From: Bradyrhizobiaceae bacterium
GTDB taxonomy: Bacteria > Pseudomonadota > Alphaproteobacteria > Rhizobiales > Xanthobacteraceae
NCBI GenBank assembly: GCA_020544565.1
Contig: CP078014.1
Span: 307,700 to 371,699, forward strand
Reading direction: 5' to 3'
DNA length: 64,000 bases
A program made the translations under genes and the position numbers. The notes beneath the pieces are model-generated. The model was not told where the DNA came from, ran no database searches, and saw only the letters and a program-made list of their open reading frames with translations. Within the stretch, counting starts at the first letter, position 1, and the number at the start of each line of letters is the position of its first letter. Positions 8,540 to 17,951 of this stretch are shown in pieces.

Positions 8540-9379
8540 TCAGTTGCGCACGGCGTAGAGCGGCGTGCGCACCGTCAGTTGCAGCAGCGGTTGCGGCGTC
8601 CAGCCGATTTCGAGCGAGGCGCCGAACAGGCGATTGTCGTTGTCGTCCATCCGGTCGAGATCGAGGCGCAGTGTCGGCTGGGTGAACGCTTTGGCGACGA
8701 CCCGATTTGCAATGCGCGCGCCGCCGAAGGTCTGGACGCCGAGGCGGCCGGACAGCTTCCAGTTGTCCGGCCCCTGATAATAGCCGCCGAGATAGCCGAC
8801 CAGCGCCGGCTGCGCCGCGACCAGCGGCGAATCCACCCACGCGGCGGTGACGCGCCCGCCCGCGAGCAGGCCTCGCGTCTGCTCGGCATCGAGGGCGTAG
8901 TCCAGTTCCACCACGGTCTGGTTGGTGGTCGCGTTCAGGCGCGCAGGATTGCCGACCGTGCGGGTCAGCGTCGAGGTCACCGTCACGGTCGGCCCGGGGC
9001 CTTCCTCCTGCCGGATGAGATCGGCGCTGAAGCCGACGTTCCAGCTATCCATGGTCAGCGCCGACCATGGCGCGCCGCCGCTCTGCGAGGTGCTGCCGCT
9101 GACGCCGGCAAACAGCGACAGCCGGTCGGTGACGTCGACGGTCAGCGGCGCGGTCACCATCACGCTCTGCGCCGCCTTGCCGAGCGGCAGCGAGAACGCG
9201 CGGAAGCCGAGCGCCAGCGTGTTCGGCGGCACGTTGAGATAGGCGGTGGAGAGATCGAGATAGATGTTCGGCCGCCTGGGCGCGTCGTCGTTACTGTCGT
9301 CATCGGCGGCGCGGGCCGCGAATGCGGTCGCCCCCGCCACGCAGGCAACAGCGGCGCAGGCGAGGGCGATCGTCCGCAT
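8540..9379 (-). CDS. Secreted beta-rich protein of unknown function
   Basis: A 279-residue protein with a signal peptide (hydrophobic residues 4-22, cleavage near ARAAD). The mature part has alternating hydrophobic/polar stretches such as LDLSTAYLNV, LSLFAGVSGS and LEIGWTPQPLLQLTVRTPLY, which suggest a small outer-membrane barrel or a periplasmic beta protein. I do not recognise a named family. It starts 32 bp after the glycosyltransferase gene at 9412-10368 on the same strand and is probably cotranscribed, which suggests an envelope role. The ATG at 9379 is chosen because the signal peptide begins there. Confidence 0.7.
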   Translation of the reverse strand: MRTIALACAAVACVAGATAFAARAADDDSNDDAPRRPNIYLDLSTAYLNVPPNTLALGFRAFSLPLGKAAQSVMVTAPLTVDVTDRLSLFAGVSGSTSQSGGAPWSALTMDSWNVGFSADLIRQEEGPGPTVTVTSTLTRTVGNPARLNATTNQTVVELDYALDAEQTRGLLAGGRVTAAWVDSPLVAAQPALVGYLGGYYQGPDNWKLSGRLGVQTFGGARIANRVVAKAFTQPTLRLDLDRMDDNDNRLFGASLEIGWTPQPLLQLTVRTPLYAVRN

Positions 9380-9411
9380 GGCGCATGGCAGCGCGCCCGG
9401 GACGCGCGGCG

Positions 9412-10368
9412 TCAACGTCGTTGCCCCGTCAGCGCGTGCCACCAGCGCCGCGGCGGTGGCCGCGGGGGCAGGGCTTCGGCGTCGGCGATGATCTTCTCGA
9501 GCCGCTGGCGCAGCGTGTGCTTCCTGTGAGCCTCGTCGTGCCCGGCCCTGGCGATGGCGGCGCGCTCCTCGGGATGGGCGAGATAGTAGCGCACCAGTTC
9601 GGCGAGTTCGTCGGGGCGGTCCTGGTTGTAATAGACGAGGTGCTTGCGGTCCTCGTAGACATCCATGTTGCGCAGCGCCGAGGGATGATCGAGCCGCGGC
9701 GTCAGCACGAAGGTGCCGCAGGCCAGCGCCTCGGTGACGCGCGCCACCAGCAGCCGCGAATAGGCCGGCAGGTTGACGAGGATTTTGGTCGAGCAATAGG
9801 CGTCGGCCAGCAGCTCGTAGGACTGGCGGGTGTCGGGCGAGGACACCGGCTTCATCATCTCCAGCGGGAAGTTGACCGACTTCAGGTATTCGGCGCGCTT
9901 GGGATAGATCGAGCCGATGAAGGCGGCCTCGTGCACCACCGGCACTGCCTTCGGCCGATAGATCGAGGTATCGACGCCGAACGGCAGCCAGGTGCCGTGG
10001 AATTCCTCGGCGTCCTGAATGGCGGGGAAATAATGCAGGTCGGCGAGATGGCGCATCTCGGCGAAGGGGAAGGTACGGTCGTCGCGATAGGACGATTCCG
10101 CGTACCACGCCACTTTCGGCGTGCGCAGCTTGGCCCAGCGCGATCCGTAGCGCTGGCGGATGCGATGGGTGAACCATTCCGGCGCGGACAGGATGACGAG
10201 GTCCGCGTTCTTCAGCACCCGCATCGGGATGTTGCGGCGAAACGGCTTGCGGGCGTCGACCACGTCGTAGCCCATCTCGCGCAGCACGCTGACGATGCCC
10301 TCGTTGAAGCACCAGGCGGAGCCGACCCCCGCCATGTTGTGGAAAACAACGATTTTCCGGATCGCCAT
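9412..10368 (-). CDS. CgeB-like family 1 glycosyltransferase
   Basis: A 318-residue cytosolic protein starting MAIRKIVVFHN with a GT-B-like arrangement. The second half carries the Glyco_trans_1_2/CgeB-type region: STKILVNLPAYSRLLVARVTEALACGTFVLTP, shown here in part as VTEALACGTFVLTP near residues 210-225, then HLVYYN and an Arg-rich tail. The donor and acceptor are not evident. It lies in a same-strand run with galE, an MsbA-like exporter and a secreted protein, so a role in surface glycan assembly is likely. Confidence 0.75.
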   Translation of the reverse strand: MAIRKIVVFHNMAGVGSAWCFNEGIVSVLREMGYDVVDARKPFRRNIPMRVLKNADLVILSAPEWFTHRIRQRYGSRWAKLRTPKVAWYAESSYRDDRTFPFAEMRHLADLHYFPAIQDAEEFHGTWLPFGVDTSIYRPKAVPVVHEAAFIGSIYPKRAEYLKSVNFPLEMMKPVSSPDTRQSYELLADAYCSTKILVNLPAYSRLLVARVTEALACGTFVLTPRLDHPSALRNMDVYEDRKHLVYYNQDRPDELAELVRYYLAHPEERAAIARAGHDEAHRKHTLRQRLEKIIADAEALPPRPPPRRWWHALTGQRR

Positions 10369-10375
10369 GCCCAGG

Positions 10376-11071
10376 TCAGCCGATCGCGACCTTCAGCGTG
10401 CCGATGCCGTCGATGCCACATTCGATCTTGTCGCCGCTCTGCAATGGCCCGACGCCGGCGGGGGTGCCGGTCATGATGATGTCACCGGCCCCGAGCGCGA
10501 CCTGCTGGGACAGCTTGGCGATGATCTCGGCGACGTTCCAGATCATCTCGGAGAGGTCGCCGTTCTGCTTCTGCGTGCCGTTCACCGATAGCCAGATGCG
10601 GCCCTTGGCCGGATGGCCGATGGCGCTGGCGGGATGCAGCGCGCCGCACGGCGCGGAGGCGTCGAACGACTTGCCGATCTCCCAGGGCTGCTCCTTCTTG
10701 CGCGAGGCCATCTGCAGGTCGCGGCGGGTGAGGTCGATGCCGACGGCGTAGCCGTAGACATGATCGAGCGCCTTGTCGGTGGCGATGTTGGCGCCGCCGC
10801 TCTTGAGCGCGACCACGAGTTCGACCTCGTGCTGGAAATCCTTGGTCAGTGACGGATAGGGGATGGTCGCGCCGTCCTGCACGATCATGTCGGCGTGCTT
10901 GGCGAAGAAGAACGGCGGCTGCCGCTCGTCATTGCCCATCTCGCGGATGTGTTCGAGATAGTTGCGCCCGACACACCAGATCCGGCGCACGGGAAACGAC
11001 TGCGACGTCCCCGCCACGGGGAGCGCGGGCTGAACGGGGGCCGGGATGACGGTGGAGGCGCTGCTGCTCAT
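10376..11071 (-). CDS. Fumarylacetoacetate hydrolase family protein
   Basis: A 231-residue cytosolic enzyme of the FAH superfamily, which cleaves or hydrates 2-oxo acids with a divalent metal. Seen: the entry motif CVGRNY, the metal-ligand region HEVELVVAL, VGIDLTRRDLQ, and the family C-terminal signature MTGTPAGVGPL. Small FAH proteins like this are often acylpyruvases or fumarylpyruvate hydrolases; the substrate cannot be told from sequence. It sits seven bases upstream of the glycosyltransferase gene and 53 bp downstream of the ABC exporter gene, an odd metabolic insert in an envelope run. Confidence 0.88.
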   Translation of the reverse strand: MSSSASTVIPAPVQPALPVAGTSQSFPVRRIWCVGRNYLEHIREMGNDERQPPFFFAKHADMIVQDGATIPYPSLTKDFQHEVELVVALKSGGANIATDKALDHVYGYAVGIDLTRRDLQMASRKKEQPWEIGKSFDASAPCGALHPASAIGHPAKGRIWLSVNGTQKQNGDLSEMIWNVAEIIAKLSQQVALGAGDIIMTGTPAGVGPLQSGDKIECGIDGIGTLKVAIG

Positions 11072-11124
11072 GGGGCAATCCGGACGCGGGATGAGAAAGG
11101 GGCGGAAGAGCGTGGCCGCGCAGC

Positions 11125-12957
11125 TTACGCGCTGGCGGCCATCGAAGCCAGCGGGTGGGGAGCCGGTGGGGTGAGAGCCAGCGGGTTGGCATCGCGATGC
11201 TGCAGGCGGAAGAACGTGGCATAGCGTCCGTCCTGGCGCAGCAGCTCGTCGTGGCGGCCGGTTTCGACGACGGCGCCGCCTTCCACCACCAGGATCTGGT
11301 CGGCATGCATGATGGTGTGCAGCCGGTGCGCGATCACGAGGGTGGTGCGGTTCTCGCACAGGCGGGCGATGGCGTCCTGCACCAGCCGCTCGGATTCGGA
11401 ATCGAGCGCGGCGGTGGCCTCGTCGAGCAGCACGACCGGCGCATCCTTGATCAGCGCGCGGGCGATGGCGACACGCTGGCGCTGGCCGCCGGACAGTTGC
11501 GCGCCGTGCTCGCCCACCGGCGTGTCGTAGCCGAGCGGGAAGCTCATGATGAAATCGTGGGCATAGGCGGCCTTGGCCGCGGCCACGATCTCCGCCTCGG
11601 TGGCGCCGGGGCGGCCGAACGCGATGTTGGCGCGGATGCTGTCGCGGAACAGATAGACGTCCTGCCCGACATAGGCGATCTGCCGGCGCAGCGAGCGCCG
11701 CGACACGTCGGAGATGATCTGGCCGTCGATCACGATGGCGCCGAGCTGCGGCTCGTAGAACCGCAGCAGCAGCGACAGCACCGTGGACTTGCCGCCGCCG
11801 GAGGGACCGACCAGCGCGGTGGTGCGGCCCGGTTCGGCGGTGAAGCTCATGCGGTTGAGCACGGTCTCGTTGTTGCGATAGGCGAAGGTCACGTCGCGGA
11901 AATCGACGCGGGCCTCGGTCAGCGTCAGTTCCGGCTTGTAGCTGTCGTCGGGCTCGGTGGCGGGGCTGTCGACGATTTCCAGCAGCTTGCGCGCGCCGAC
12001 CAGCGAGCTGTTCAACTCGATGTTGAGGCGGGCGAGGCGCTTCGCCGGCTCGTAGGCGAGCAGGAATGCGGTGATGAAGGAGAAGAACTGGCCGGGCGTC
12101 GCCCCGGTGGCGATGACGCGATAGCCGCCATACATCAGGCAGCCCGCGATGGCGAAGCCGCCGAGCATTTCCATCAGCGGGCCGGAACGGCTGCCGACCC
12201 GCGCCATCTTGTTGGAATTGGCCTCGACCGCGTCGATGCTGCGGCCGATGCGTTCCTCCATCGCGTCTTCGAGCGTGAACGCCTTCACCGTGCGGATGCC
12301 CTGCAGCGATTCCTGCACGGTCTCCAGAATGGCGGTGCTGCGGGTGAACTGGGCATGGGCGAGGTTCTTGATCCGCTTCACCAGCTTGCGCAGGATGAGG
12401 ATGGCCGGCGGTGCGACCAGCAGCCCGAACAGCGACATCCATGGATCCTGCATCACCATCACGACGAGCAGGCCGAGCAGCGACAGCAGGTCGCGGCCGA
12501 CCGCGTTGATCAGCAGGTTCAGCACCTGGGTGACGGAGCCCGCGCCGGCGGTGAGCCGCGCCAGGAATTCGGACGAATGGCGGTCGGAGAAGAAGCCGAG
12601 GTTCTCGCGCATCAGCTTGGCGAACAGCCGCCGCTGGTTGTTGGCGATGATGGCGTTGCTGATCCGCGACAGGATCACCGACTGCCCGTAGCTCGCAACG
12701 CCCTTCGCGGCGAACACCAGGACGACCACGACGGAGATGAGGATGATGCCGCGGATGTCGCGATCGACATAGGTGCGGTTGATGGCGTCGCCGAGCAGCC
12801 ACGCCGACGAAGCGGTGGCGGCCGCCGACACCGCCATCAGCGAGAAGGCGAGCGCATAGCGCCGCCAGTACAGCAGCCCCTGCTCGGTGATCAGGCGGCG
12901 GATGAGAGCCATCGCCGCATCGGGATCGTCGGTCACTTTGCGTGGGTGTTTGGTCAT
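11125..12957 (-). CDS. MsbA-type ABC exporter (fused permease and ATPase)
   Basis: A 610-residue half-transporter. The N-terminal membrane domain (about 30-330, six predicted helices) is followed by an ATPase with Walker A GPSGGGKST near 385, Q-loop YVGQDVYLFRDS, signature LSGGQRQRVAIARAL, Walker B VVLLDEATAALD and the switch histidine in VIAHRL. The order and length match the MsbA/LipidA exporter group, which flips lipid A-core or related lipids across the inner membrane as a homodimer. The neighbours galE and waaC support an LPS substrate, but drug or other lipid export is possible. Confidence 0.88.
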   Translation of the reverse strand: MTKHPRKVTDDPDAAMALIRRLITEQGLLYWRRYALAFSLMAVSAAATASSAWLLGDAINRTYVDRDIRGIILISVVVVLVFAAKGVASYGQSVILSRISNAIIANNQRRLFAKLMRENLGFFSDRHSSEFLARLTAGAGSVTQVLNLLINAVGRDLLSLLGLLVVMVMQDPWMSLFGLLVAPPAILILRKLVKRIKNLAHAQFTRSTAILETVQESLQGIRTVKAFTLEDAMEERIGRSIDAVEANSNKMARVGSRSGPLMEMLGGFAIAGCLMYGGYRVIATGATPGQFFSFITAFLLAYEPAKRLARLNIELNSSLVGARKLLEIVDSPATEPDDSYKPELTLTEARVDFRDVTFAYRNNETVLNRMSFTAEPGRTTALVGPSGGGKSTVLSLLLRFYEPQLGAIVIDGQIISDVSRRSLRRQIAYVGQDVYLFRDSIRANIAFGRPGATEAEIVAAAKAAYAHDFIMSFPLGYDTPVGEHGAQLSGGQRQRVAIARALIKDAPVVLLDEATAALDSESERLVQDAIARLCENRTTLVIAHRLHTIMHADQILVVEGGAVVETGRHDELLRQDGRYATFFRLQHRDANPLALTPPAPHPLASMAASA

Positions 12958-13077
12958 CCGCTGTCCATCGGCGCCCGGCCGTGCCGGGATCCGTCAGGGT
13001 TGATGCGAAACGCCCGTCTCATTGCCCGCTATGGAGCGGATTTTCAAGCCAAAATGGGACTTTACAGCAGATCGTGT

Positions 13078-14091
13078 TCAGGCTGGAACCGCCTGCGGAA
13101 CCTGGTCGTGGCGCTCGATCAGCAGCTTTTGCTCCCATGCCAGCGCGTGGCGGGCAATGGTGTCGAGGCTGTTGAGGCGCGGCGTCCAGTCCAGCGTGGC
13201 GCGGATGCGCGCGGTGTCGGCGATCATGGTCATGATGTCGCCGGGGCGGCGCTCGGCATACTGCACGGCGAAATTGCGCCCCGAGGCGCGCCGCACCGCC
13301 TCGATGGTCTCCAGCACCGAATAGCCGCGGCCGTAACCGCAGTTCAGGGTGGCGGACGGGCCGCCCTGATCGAGATAGGTCAGCGCCGCGCAATGCGCGT
13401 CGGCGAGATCGCTGACATGGATGAAGTCGCGGATGCAACTGCCGTCGGCGGTGGGATAGTCGGTGCCGAACACGTCGATCTTGGCGCGCTGGCCGGTCGC
13501 GGCTTCCACCGCGATCTTGAGCAGATGGGTGGCGCCGACGGTGGCAAGGCCGATGCGGCCGAGCGGATCGGCGCCGGCCACGTTGAAATAGCGCAGCACC
13601 ACGTATTTCATGCCGTGGGCGGTGGCGACGTCGTGCAGCATGATCTCGGTCATCAGCTTCGACATACCGTAGGGCGACAGCGGCCGTGTCGGCGCGTCCT
13701 CCGCCACCGGCATGGTGTCAGGATTGCCGTAGACGGCGGCGGTCGAGGAGAAGATGAAGCGGCCGACATTGCAGCGGACGGCGGCGTTGAGCAGGTTGCG
13801 CGTCGTCATGGTGTTGTTGCGATAGTAGCCGAGCGGGTCGCGCAGCGAGTCCGGCACCACCACCGATCCGGCGAAGTGGATGATCGCGCGCACGTCGTGC
13901 GCGGCGATGACGCCTTCCACCAGGTTCTCGTCGGCGGCGTCGCCGATGAACAGCGGCACGCCTTCGGGGACGAAATGCGAAAAGCCGGTGGAGAGATTGT
14001 CGATGACCACGATGCGCTGGCCTGCGTCGAGCAGCGCGCGCACGGTGTGGCTGCCGATATACCCTGCGCCTCCGGTGACCAGTATCGTCAT
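13078..14091 (-). CDS. galE: UDP-glucose 4-epimerase
   Basis: A 337-residue extended short-chain dehydrogenase interconverting UDP-glucose and UDP-galactose. The NAD motif GGAGYIG (7-13), catalytic Y141-x3-K145 and the family stretch RYFNVAGADPLGRIG are seen. I start at 14091, giving the standard MTILVTGGAGYIGSH; longer in-frame starts up to 14166 would add a tail without similarity. It is 120 bp upstream of the MsbA-like gene on the same strand and divergent from waaC. It probably supplies galactose units for surface glycans. Confidence 0.93.
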   Translation of the reverse strand: MTILVTGGAGYIGSHTVRALLDAGQRIVVIDNLSTGFSHFVPEGVPLFIGDAADENLVEGVIAAHDVRAIIHFAGSVVVPDSLRDPLGYYRNNTMTTRNLLNAAVRCNVGRFIFSSTAAVYGNPDTMPVAEDAPTRPLSPYGMSKLMTEIMLHDVATAHGMKYVVLRYFNVAGADPLGRIGLATVGATHLLKIAVEAATGQRAKIDVFGTDYPTADGSCIRDFIHVSDLADAHCAALTYLDQGGPSATLNCGYGRGYSVLETIEAVRRASGRNFAVQYAERRPGDIMTMIADTARIRATLDWTPRLNSLDTIARHALAWEQKLLIERHDQVPQAVPA

Positions 14092-14276
14092 GGCGATCAA
14101 CCCCGCATCCGTCATGCCCGCGTCCGTCGCGCGCGGGCGGACTGTGACGTCGAGATGTTTCCGCAAGCTTGCCGGGGATTGATGGAAACGGGGTATAAGG
14201 CCGGACTTTTCCGGTGAATTCGGTCGCTTTTGTCGCTGGAAACCGCTTTATGGTTTCCAAATCGTAACGCGCTTTG

Positions 14277-15251
14277 ATGAGTTCCAGCCCGATCACGCCG
14301 ATGCAGCGCCTCCTGTTCGTCAAGACCTCGTCGCTCGGCGACGTGGTGCATCACATGCCGGCGGTGACCGACGCCCGCCGCCATTTGCCCGAGGCGCGCT
14401 TCGCGTGGGTGGTGGAGGAGGCGTTCGCGCCGCTGGCGCGGCTGCATCCGGCGGTGGACGAGGTGATCGCGGTGTCGACGCGGCGCTGGCGCTCGCATCT
14501 GGTCGCGTCGCAGACGTGGAGCGAGGTGTCGGCGTTCCGGGCGCGGTTGCGGGCGGTGAATGCGGAGCGCGTCATCGATACCCAGGGCCTGATCCGCTCG
14601 GCGCTGATCGCGCGCATGGCCGGCGGCGAGCGTCATGGCTACGACAGGGCGAGTATCCGCGAGCCGGCGGCGTCATGGTTCTATGACGTGACCCACACGG
14701 TGTCGCGCGACCTGCATGCGGTCGTCCGCAACCGGACACTGACCGGAATGAGCCTCGGTTATGCGCCCGATGCGCGCATCGACTACGGACTGGTGCGGCC
14801 GCCGCGTGCCGACGCCGCGCCCTATGCGGTGCTGCTGCACGGCACCTCGCGCGCCGCCAAGGAATGGCGCGAGGTCGACTGGATCGGCACCGGCAAATGG
14901 CTCGCCGGGCAGGGCCTCGCCGTGGTGCTGCCATGGGGCAACGAGCGCGAGCGGGCGCGTTGCGCGCGGCTCGCCGCCGCGATCCCGGGAAGCCGCGTGC
15001 TCGAGCGCCAGCCGCTCGATGCGACCGCGCAGGTGATCGCCAATGCCGCGCTGGTGGTCGGCGTCGATACCGGCCTCCTGCATCTCGCCGCCGCCTACGC
15101 CGTGCCGCTGATCGCGGTGTTCCTCGCCACCGATCCCGGTCTCACCGGTCCGGTCGGCACGGGACCGATCACGGTGGTCGGCGGCAAGGGGCAATATCCC
15201 TCGTTCGAGCGGGTGATCGAGGCGGCAGGTTCGTCATTGCGAGGAGCGTGA
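14277..15251 (+). CDS. waaC: Lipopolysaccharide heptosyltransferase I
   Basis: A 324-residue GT9 enzyme that adds the first heptose to Kdo of the inner core, on the cytosolic face of the inner membrane. The start region RLLFVKTSSLGDVVHHMPA is the WaaC hallmark, and VVGVDTGLLHLAAA is the nucleotide-sugar site. The ATG at 14277 is used; an ATG at 14301 would give a more typical start, and neither has a clear ribosome site. The last residues and the TGA stop (15249-15251) come from a family D repeat that starts at 15232, so the C-terminus ends in SSLRGA of repeat origin. Confidence 0.9.
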   Translation: MSSSPITPMQRLLFVKTSSLGDVVHHMPAVTDARRHLPEARFAWVVEEAFAPLARLHPAVDEVIAVSTRRWRSHLVASQTWSEVSAFRARLRAVNAERVIDTQGLIRSALIARMAGGERHGYDRASIREPAASWFYDVTHTVSRDLHAVVRNRTLTGMSLGYAPDARIDYGLVRPPRADAAPYAVLLHGTSRAAKEWREVDWIGTGKWLAGQGLAVVLPWGNERERARCARLAAAIPGSRVLERQPLDATAQVIANAALVVGVDTGLLHLAAAYAVPLIAVFLATDPGLTGPVGTGPITVVGGKGQYPSFERVIEAAGSSLRGA

Positions 15252-15310
15252 GCTCCGAAGCAATCCACTCTTTCAGGGAATTCGGATTGCTTCGCTTCGT
15301 CTGCGATTGT
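15232..15310. repeat. Palindromic repeat, family D, copy 1
   Basis: CGTCATTGC, hairpin GGAGC-GTGA-GCTCC (15243-15256), then GAAGCAATCC (15258-15267) facing GGATTGCTTC (15284-15293). It supplies the stop codon of waaC. Other copies are at 37176, 40365 and 56424. Confidence 0.8.
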
Positions 15311-15348
15311 GTATGTTTGACACTTCGATGGTTGATCTAGCCGCGATG

Positions 15349-15492
15349 CGCTCCCTCTCCCCCATAGCCCGTCGAAGACGGGCGTAAACGCCCTTTCGGG
15401 GGAGAGGGGTGGGGTGAGGGGCTCTGGATGTCGGATGTGAAATCCGAACCCCCTCACCCGACCGCTTCGCGGTCGACCTCTCCCCCATGGGG
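15349..15492. repeat. Palindromic repeat, family E, copy with nested insert
   Basis: Arms CCCTCTCCCCC and GGGGGAGAGGGG, then a second pair CCCCTCACCC and CTCTCCCCCATGGGGG. The first loop holds the nested palindrome 15363-15398 (CATAGCCCGTCGAAGACGGG, then GCGTAAACGCCC), which also occurs inside a family A repeat at 8363. Confidence 0.75.
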
Positions 15493-15565
15493 GTGAAACC
15501 ATAGCGGCTTGCGCGCGCCGTGACGGACTGTTGAAAAGTGATCGGGTTCCGCGTTTGCTTCCGTT

Positions 15566-15722
15566 GTCCCGGGCGCGATGCAGCGTGCCAGAAGCGCGTT
15601 CACGCGCGTCTTCGACGCGCTATGGCGTCGCTGAACCGGGACCGTTCCGAATGCCGTGCTTGAAACGGCCCCGGCTCTGCGGAGCGGTAGGAAGAATGCC
15701 GCACCGCGTCCGGGGCATGGAA
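15566..15722. repeat. Palindromic repeat, family C, copy 1
   Basis: Outer arms TGTCCCGGGCGCGATGC and GCGTCCGGGGCA, with inner hairpin parts ACCGGGACCGT and ACGGCCCCGG. A nested palindrome with GCGCGT/ACGCGC stems lies at about 15594-15637. No gene lies in 15252-15739 apart from repeats D1, E1 and C1. Confidence 0.75.
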
Positions 15723-15739
15723 CGATTGTCTGCGGTCCG

Positions 15740-16264
15740 CTAGCGTCTCGCCAGAATCTCCGCGACGAAATCCGCGAGGTCGCCGCCGCCGAACAAATAG
15801 CCGTCGAGGCCCAAGGCCGCGCCGGCGTCGAGGTCGCGCTTCTTGTCGCCGATGACGAAGCTGCGCGCTATGTCCACCGGCCAGTGCTTGACGAGGTCGA
15901 GGATCATGCCCGGCTGCGGCTTGCGCCAGTCGCATTCGCGGGCATAGGCCGCCACCGTGCCGTCGGGATGGTGCGGGCAATAGCGCACGTCGTCGATGCG
16001 CGCGCCGTCGCGGGCAAGCTCAGAACGCATCCAGTCGTGCAGCGCGCGCACGTCGTCCTCGGAGAACAGGCCGCGCGCGACGCCGGACTGGTTGGTGAAC
16101 AGGAACACGAGATAGCCGGCCTCGTTCAGGCGGCGGATCGCGCCGGCGGCGCCCGGCATCCAGCGGATGCGCTCTTTGGTGCCGATATAGGCGTCGTCGT
16201 GGTTGACGACGCCGTCGCGGTCGAGAAACGCGGCCGGTTTCGGGGACGGCGCGGCGCGGCTCAT
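15740..16264 (-). CDS. gmhB: D-glycero-beta-D-manno-heptose 1,7-bisphosphate 7-phosphatase
   Basis: A 174-residue HAD-superfamily phosphatase. The nucleophile motif FLDRDGVVN (D15, D17), TNQSGVARG, the zinc-binding cluster around YCPHHPDG and C near DWRKP, and [11 protein letters not shown] are all typical of GmhB. It removes the 7-phosphate from heptose bisphosphate in ADP-heptose synthesis. The ATG at 16264 overlaps the gmhA stop codon (ATGA), so the two are translationally coupled. Confidence 0.92.
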   Translation of the reverse strand: MSRAAPSPKPAAFLDRDGVVNHDDAYIGTKERIRWMPGAAGAIRRLNEAGYLVFLFTNQSGVARGLFSEDDVRALHDWMRSELARDGARIDDVRYCPHHPDGTVAAYARECDWRKPQPGMILDLVKHWPVDIARSFVIGDKKRDLDAGAALGLDGYLFGGGDLADFVAEILARR

Positions 16265-16854
16265 GCGGCCGGCGTCCCGGCGATCAGCGCGTGCTCGACC
16301 TCGTCGCAGATCGCGTGCAGCACCATCATGTGCACCTGCTGGATCACCGGGGTGTCGTCGCTGGGCGCGACCAGCAGGTGGTCGCACTCCGCGCGCAGGC
16401 TCTCGCCTTTGCTGCCGGTGAAGCCGACGGTGACGACGCCGCGCGCGCGCGCCGCGCGCAACGCCGCGAGGATATTGGGCGAGCGGCCGGAGGTGGTGAG
16501 CGCCACCAGCACGTCGCCGCGCCGCGCCAGCCCTTCCACCTGCCGGGCGAAGATGTGGTCGAAGCCGTAGTCGTTGCCGATGGCGGTCAGCGCCGAGGTG
16601 TCGGTGGTGAGCGCGAGCGCGGCCCAGCCCGGGCGCTCCTGCTTGTAGCGGCCGACGATCTCGGCGGCGATGTGCTGGGCGTCCGCCGCGCTGCCGCCAT
16701 TGCCGGCCAGCAGCAGCTTGTTGCCCGCGCCGATCGCGCCGGCGATGGCGGCGGCGATGGCGTGCGAGGTGGCGAGCACGTCGCTGCTCTGCACGGCCCG
16801 GGTCAGCCCGCCGAGCGAGCTCTGGAAATGCGCCGCGATCCGATCCTGACTCAC
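16261..16854 (-). CDS. gmhA: Phosphoheptose isomerase
   Basis: A 197-residue SIS-domain enzyme converting sedoheptulose 7-phosphate to heptose 7-phosphate, the first committed step to ADP-heptose. [14 protein letters not shown] and the loop [12 protein letters not shown] are diagnostic. It starts at GTG (16854): no ATG is available, and the GTGA overlap with the waaF stop gives translational coupling. gmhB follows with an ATGA overlap, forming a tight waaF-gmhA-gmhB operon. Confidence 0.93.
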   Translation of the reverse strand: MSQDRIAAHFQSSLGGLTRAVQSSDVLATSHAIAAAIAGAIGAGNKLLLAGNGGSAADAQHIAAEIVGRYKQERPGWAALALTTDTSALTAIGNDYGFDHIFARQVEGLARRGDVLVALTTSGRSPNILAALRAARARGVVTVGFTGSKGESLRAECDHLLVAPSDDTPVIQQVHMMVLHAICDEVEHALIAGTPAA

Positions 16855-17951
16855 ATGGCACCCATGGCTGGAGGAACTGGCCGGTGGTAGTCGCCATGCG
16901 CCGCGGTCGCAAGCGCGGCGTTCACCACCTCGGTTGCGGAAATGTCGCGCATGCAGCCGTGGTCGTTCTGGGTGCAGACCGGGCGGTGGCACGGCTGGCA
17001 CGGCAGATCGGGGACGCGCTTGATGGTGGCGGCGAGGCCGTTGAGCGGGGCCCAGTGATAGGGGCTGGTGGGGCCGAAGATACCGACGGTCGGCGTGCCG
17101 ATGGCGGCGGCGACGTGCACCAGCCCGGAGTCGTTGGAGACCACGGTGCGGGCGGCGGCGATGGCCATGATGCCGTCGCGCAGATCGTTGCCGGTCATGT
17201 CGCGCACCCGGGGGCCGCCGGCGGCGACGATTTCGGTCGCGGCCTCCTTCTCGCCGGGGCCGCCGATCACCCAGACGTCGAGCCCCTGCGCGGCCAGCAT
17301 CTGCGCCGCCTCGGCGTAATAGGTCCAGCGCTTGGACGGGCCGACCGCGCCGGGAGCCAGCGCGATGGCGGCGCTGTCGCCGAGCCCGTGGGCCTGCCGC
17401 CAGCGCGCGACGTCGTCCACCGGCACCGTCAGTTGCGGCACCGGCCATTCTGTTTTCGGCAGCGGCGCGCCGGGCGGCAGCACCAGCGTCGCCATCTTGT
17501 CGACCATGCGCGGCAGCGATTTCTCGCCCCGCCGCCAGTCGTTGACCAGCCCGAAGCGGAATTCGCCGATCGAGCCGATGCGCTGCGGAATGCCGGCCAG
17601 CAGCGGGGCGAGGGCCGATTTCCACGTCCGCGGCAGCATGATCGCGGTGGCGTAATTCTCCCGCCGCAGTACGGCGGCGAGCTGCTTCTGCTGGTCGAGG
17701 GCGATGCGGCCGCGCGGCAGGTTCCAGACGATGGCCTTGCGCACTCCGGGCATGTAGTCCACCAGCGGCGCGCACAGGGTAGTGGCGAGCATGTCCACCG
17801 GCCGGTTGGGCCAGCGCTCCTTGATTACCCGCACCACGGTGTGGCCGCGGACGAAATCCCCGATCCACATATAGGGCACGATCAGGATCGCCCGGGTGTC
17901 CGCGGGATCGGGCTCCAGTCCGGCATCCATTAGAAATGAATTACTATTCAT
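16851..17951 (-). CDS. waaF: Lipopolysaccharide heptosyltransferase II
   Basis: A 366-residue GT9 enzyme adding the second heptose to the LPS inner core. It has the WaaF-type start [17 protein letters not shown], the donor-binding motif [14 protein letters not shown], and the Cys-rich late region [18 protein letters not shown] common in WaaF. The ATG at 17951 is used; MDAGLEP at 17930 is an alternative. No ribosome site is clear. It is divergent from hldD with a 202-bp AT-richer gap that should hold both promoters, and is coupled to gmhA downstream. Confidence 0.9.
   Translation of the reverse strand: MNSNSFLMDAGLEPDPADTRAILIVPYMWIGDFVRGHTVVRVIKERWPNRPVDMLATTLCAPLVDYMPGVRKAIVWNLPRGRIALDQQKQLAAVLRRENYATAIMLPRTWKSALAPLLAGIPQRIGSIGEFRFGLVNDWRRGEKSLPRMVDKMATLVLPPGAPLPKTEWPVPQLTVPVDDVARWRQAHGLGDSAAIALAPGAVGPSKRWTYYAEAAQMLAAQGLDVWVIGGPGEKEAATEIVAAGGPRVRDMTGNDLRDGIMAIAAARTVVSNDSGLVHVAAAIGTPTVGIFGPTSPYHWAPLNGLAATIKRVPDLPCQPCHRPVCTQNDHGCMRDISATEVVNAALATAAHGDYHRPVPPAMGAM

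Noticed and set aside
11155..14217. A 1020-codon plus-strand open frame opposite the MsbA-like exporter gene and galE
   Set aside because: Shadow of two canonical genes on the other strand; no domain is recognisable.
15252..15739. Small open frames in the waaC-gmhB gap
   Set aside because: They are made entirely of palindromic repeat sequence (families D, E and C) and recur as fragments at other repeats.
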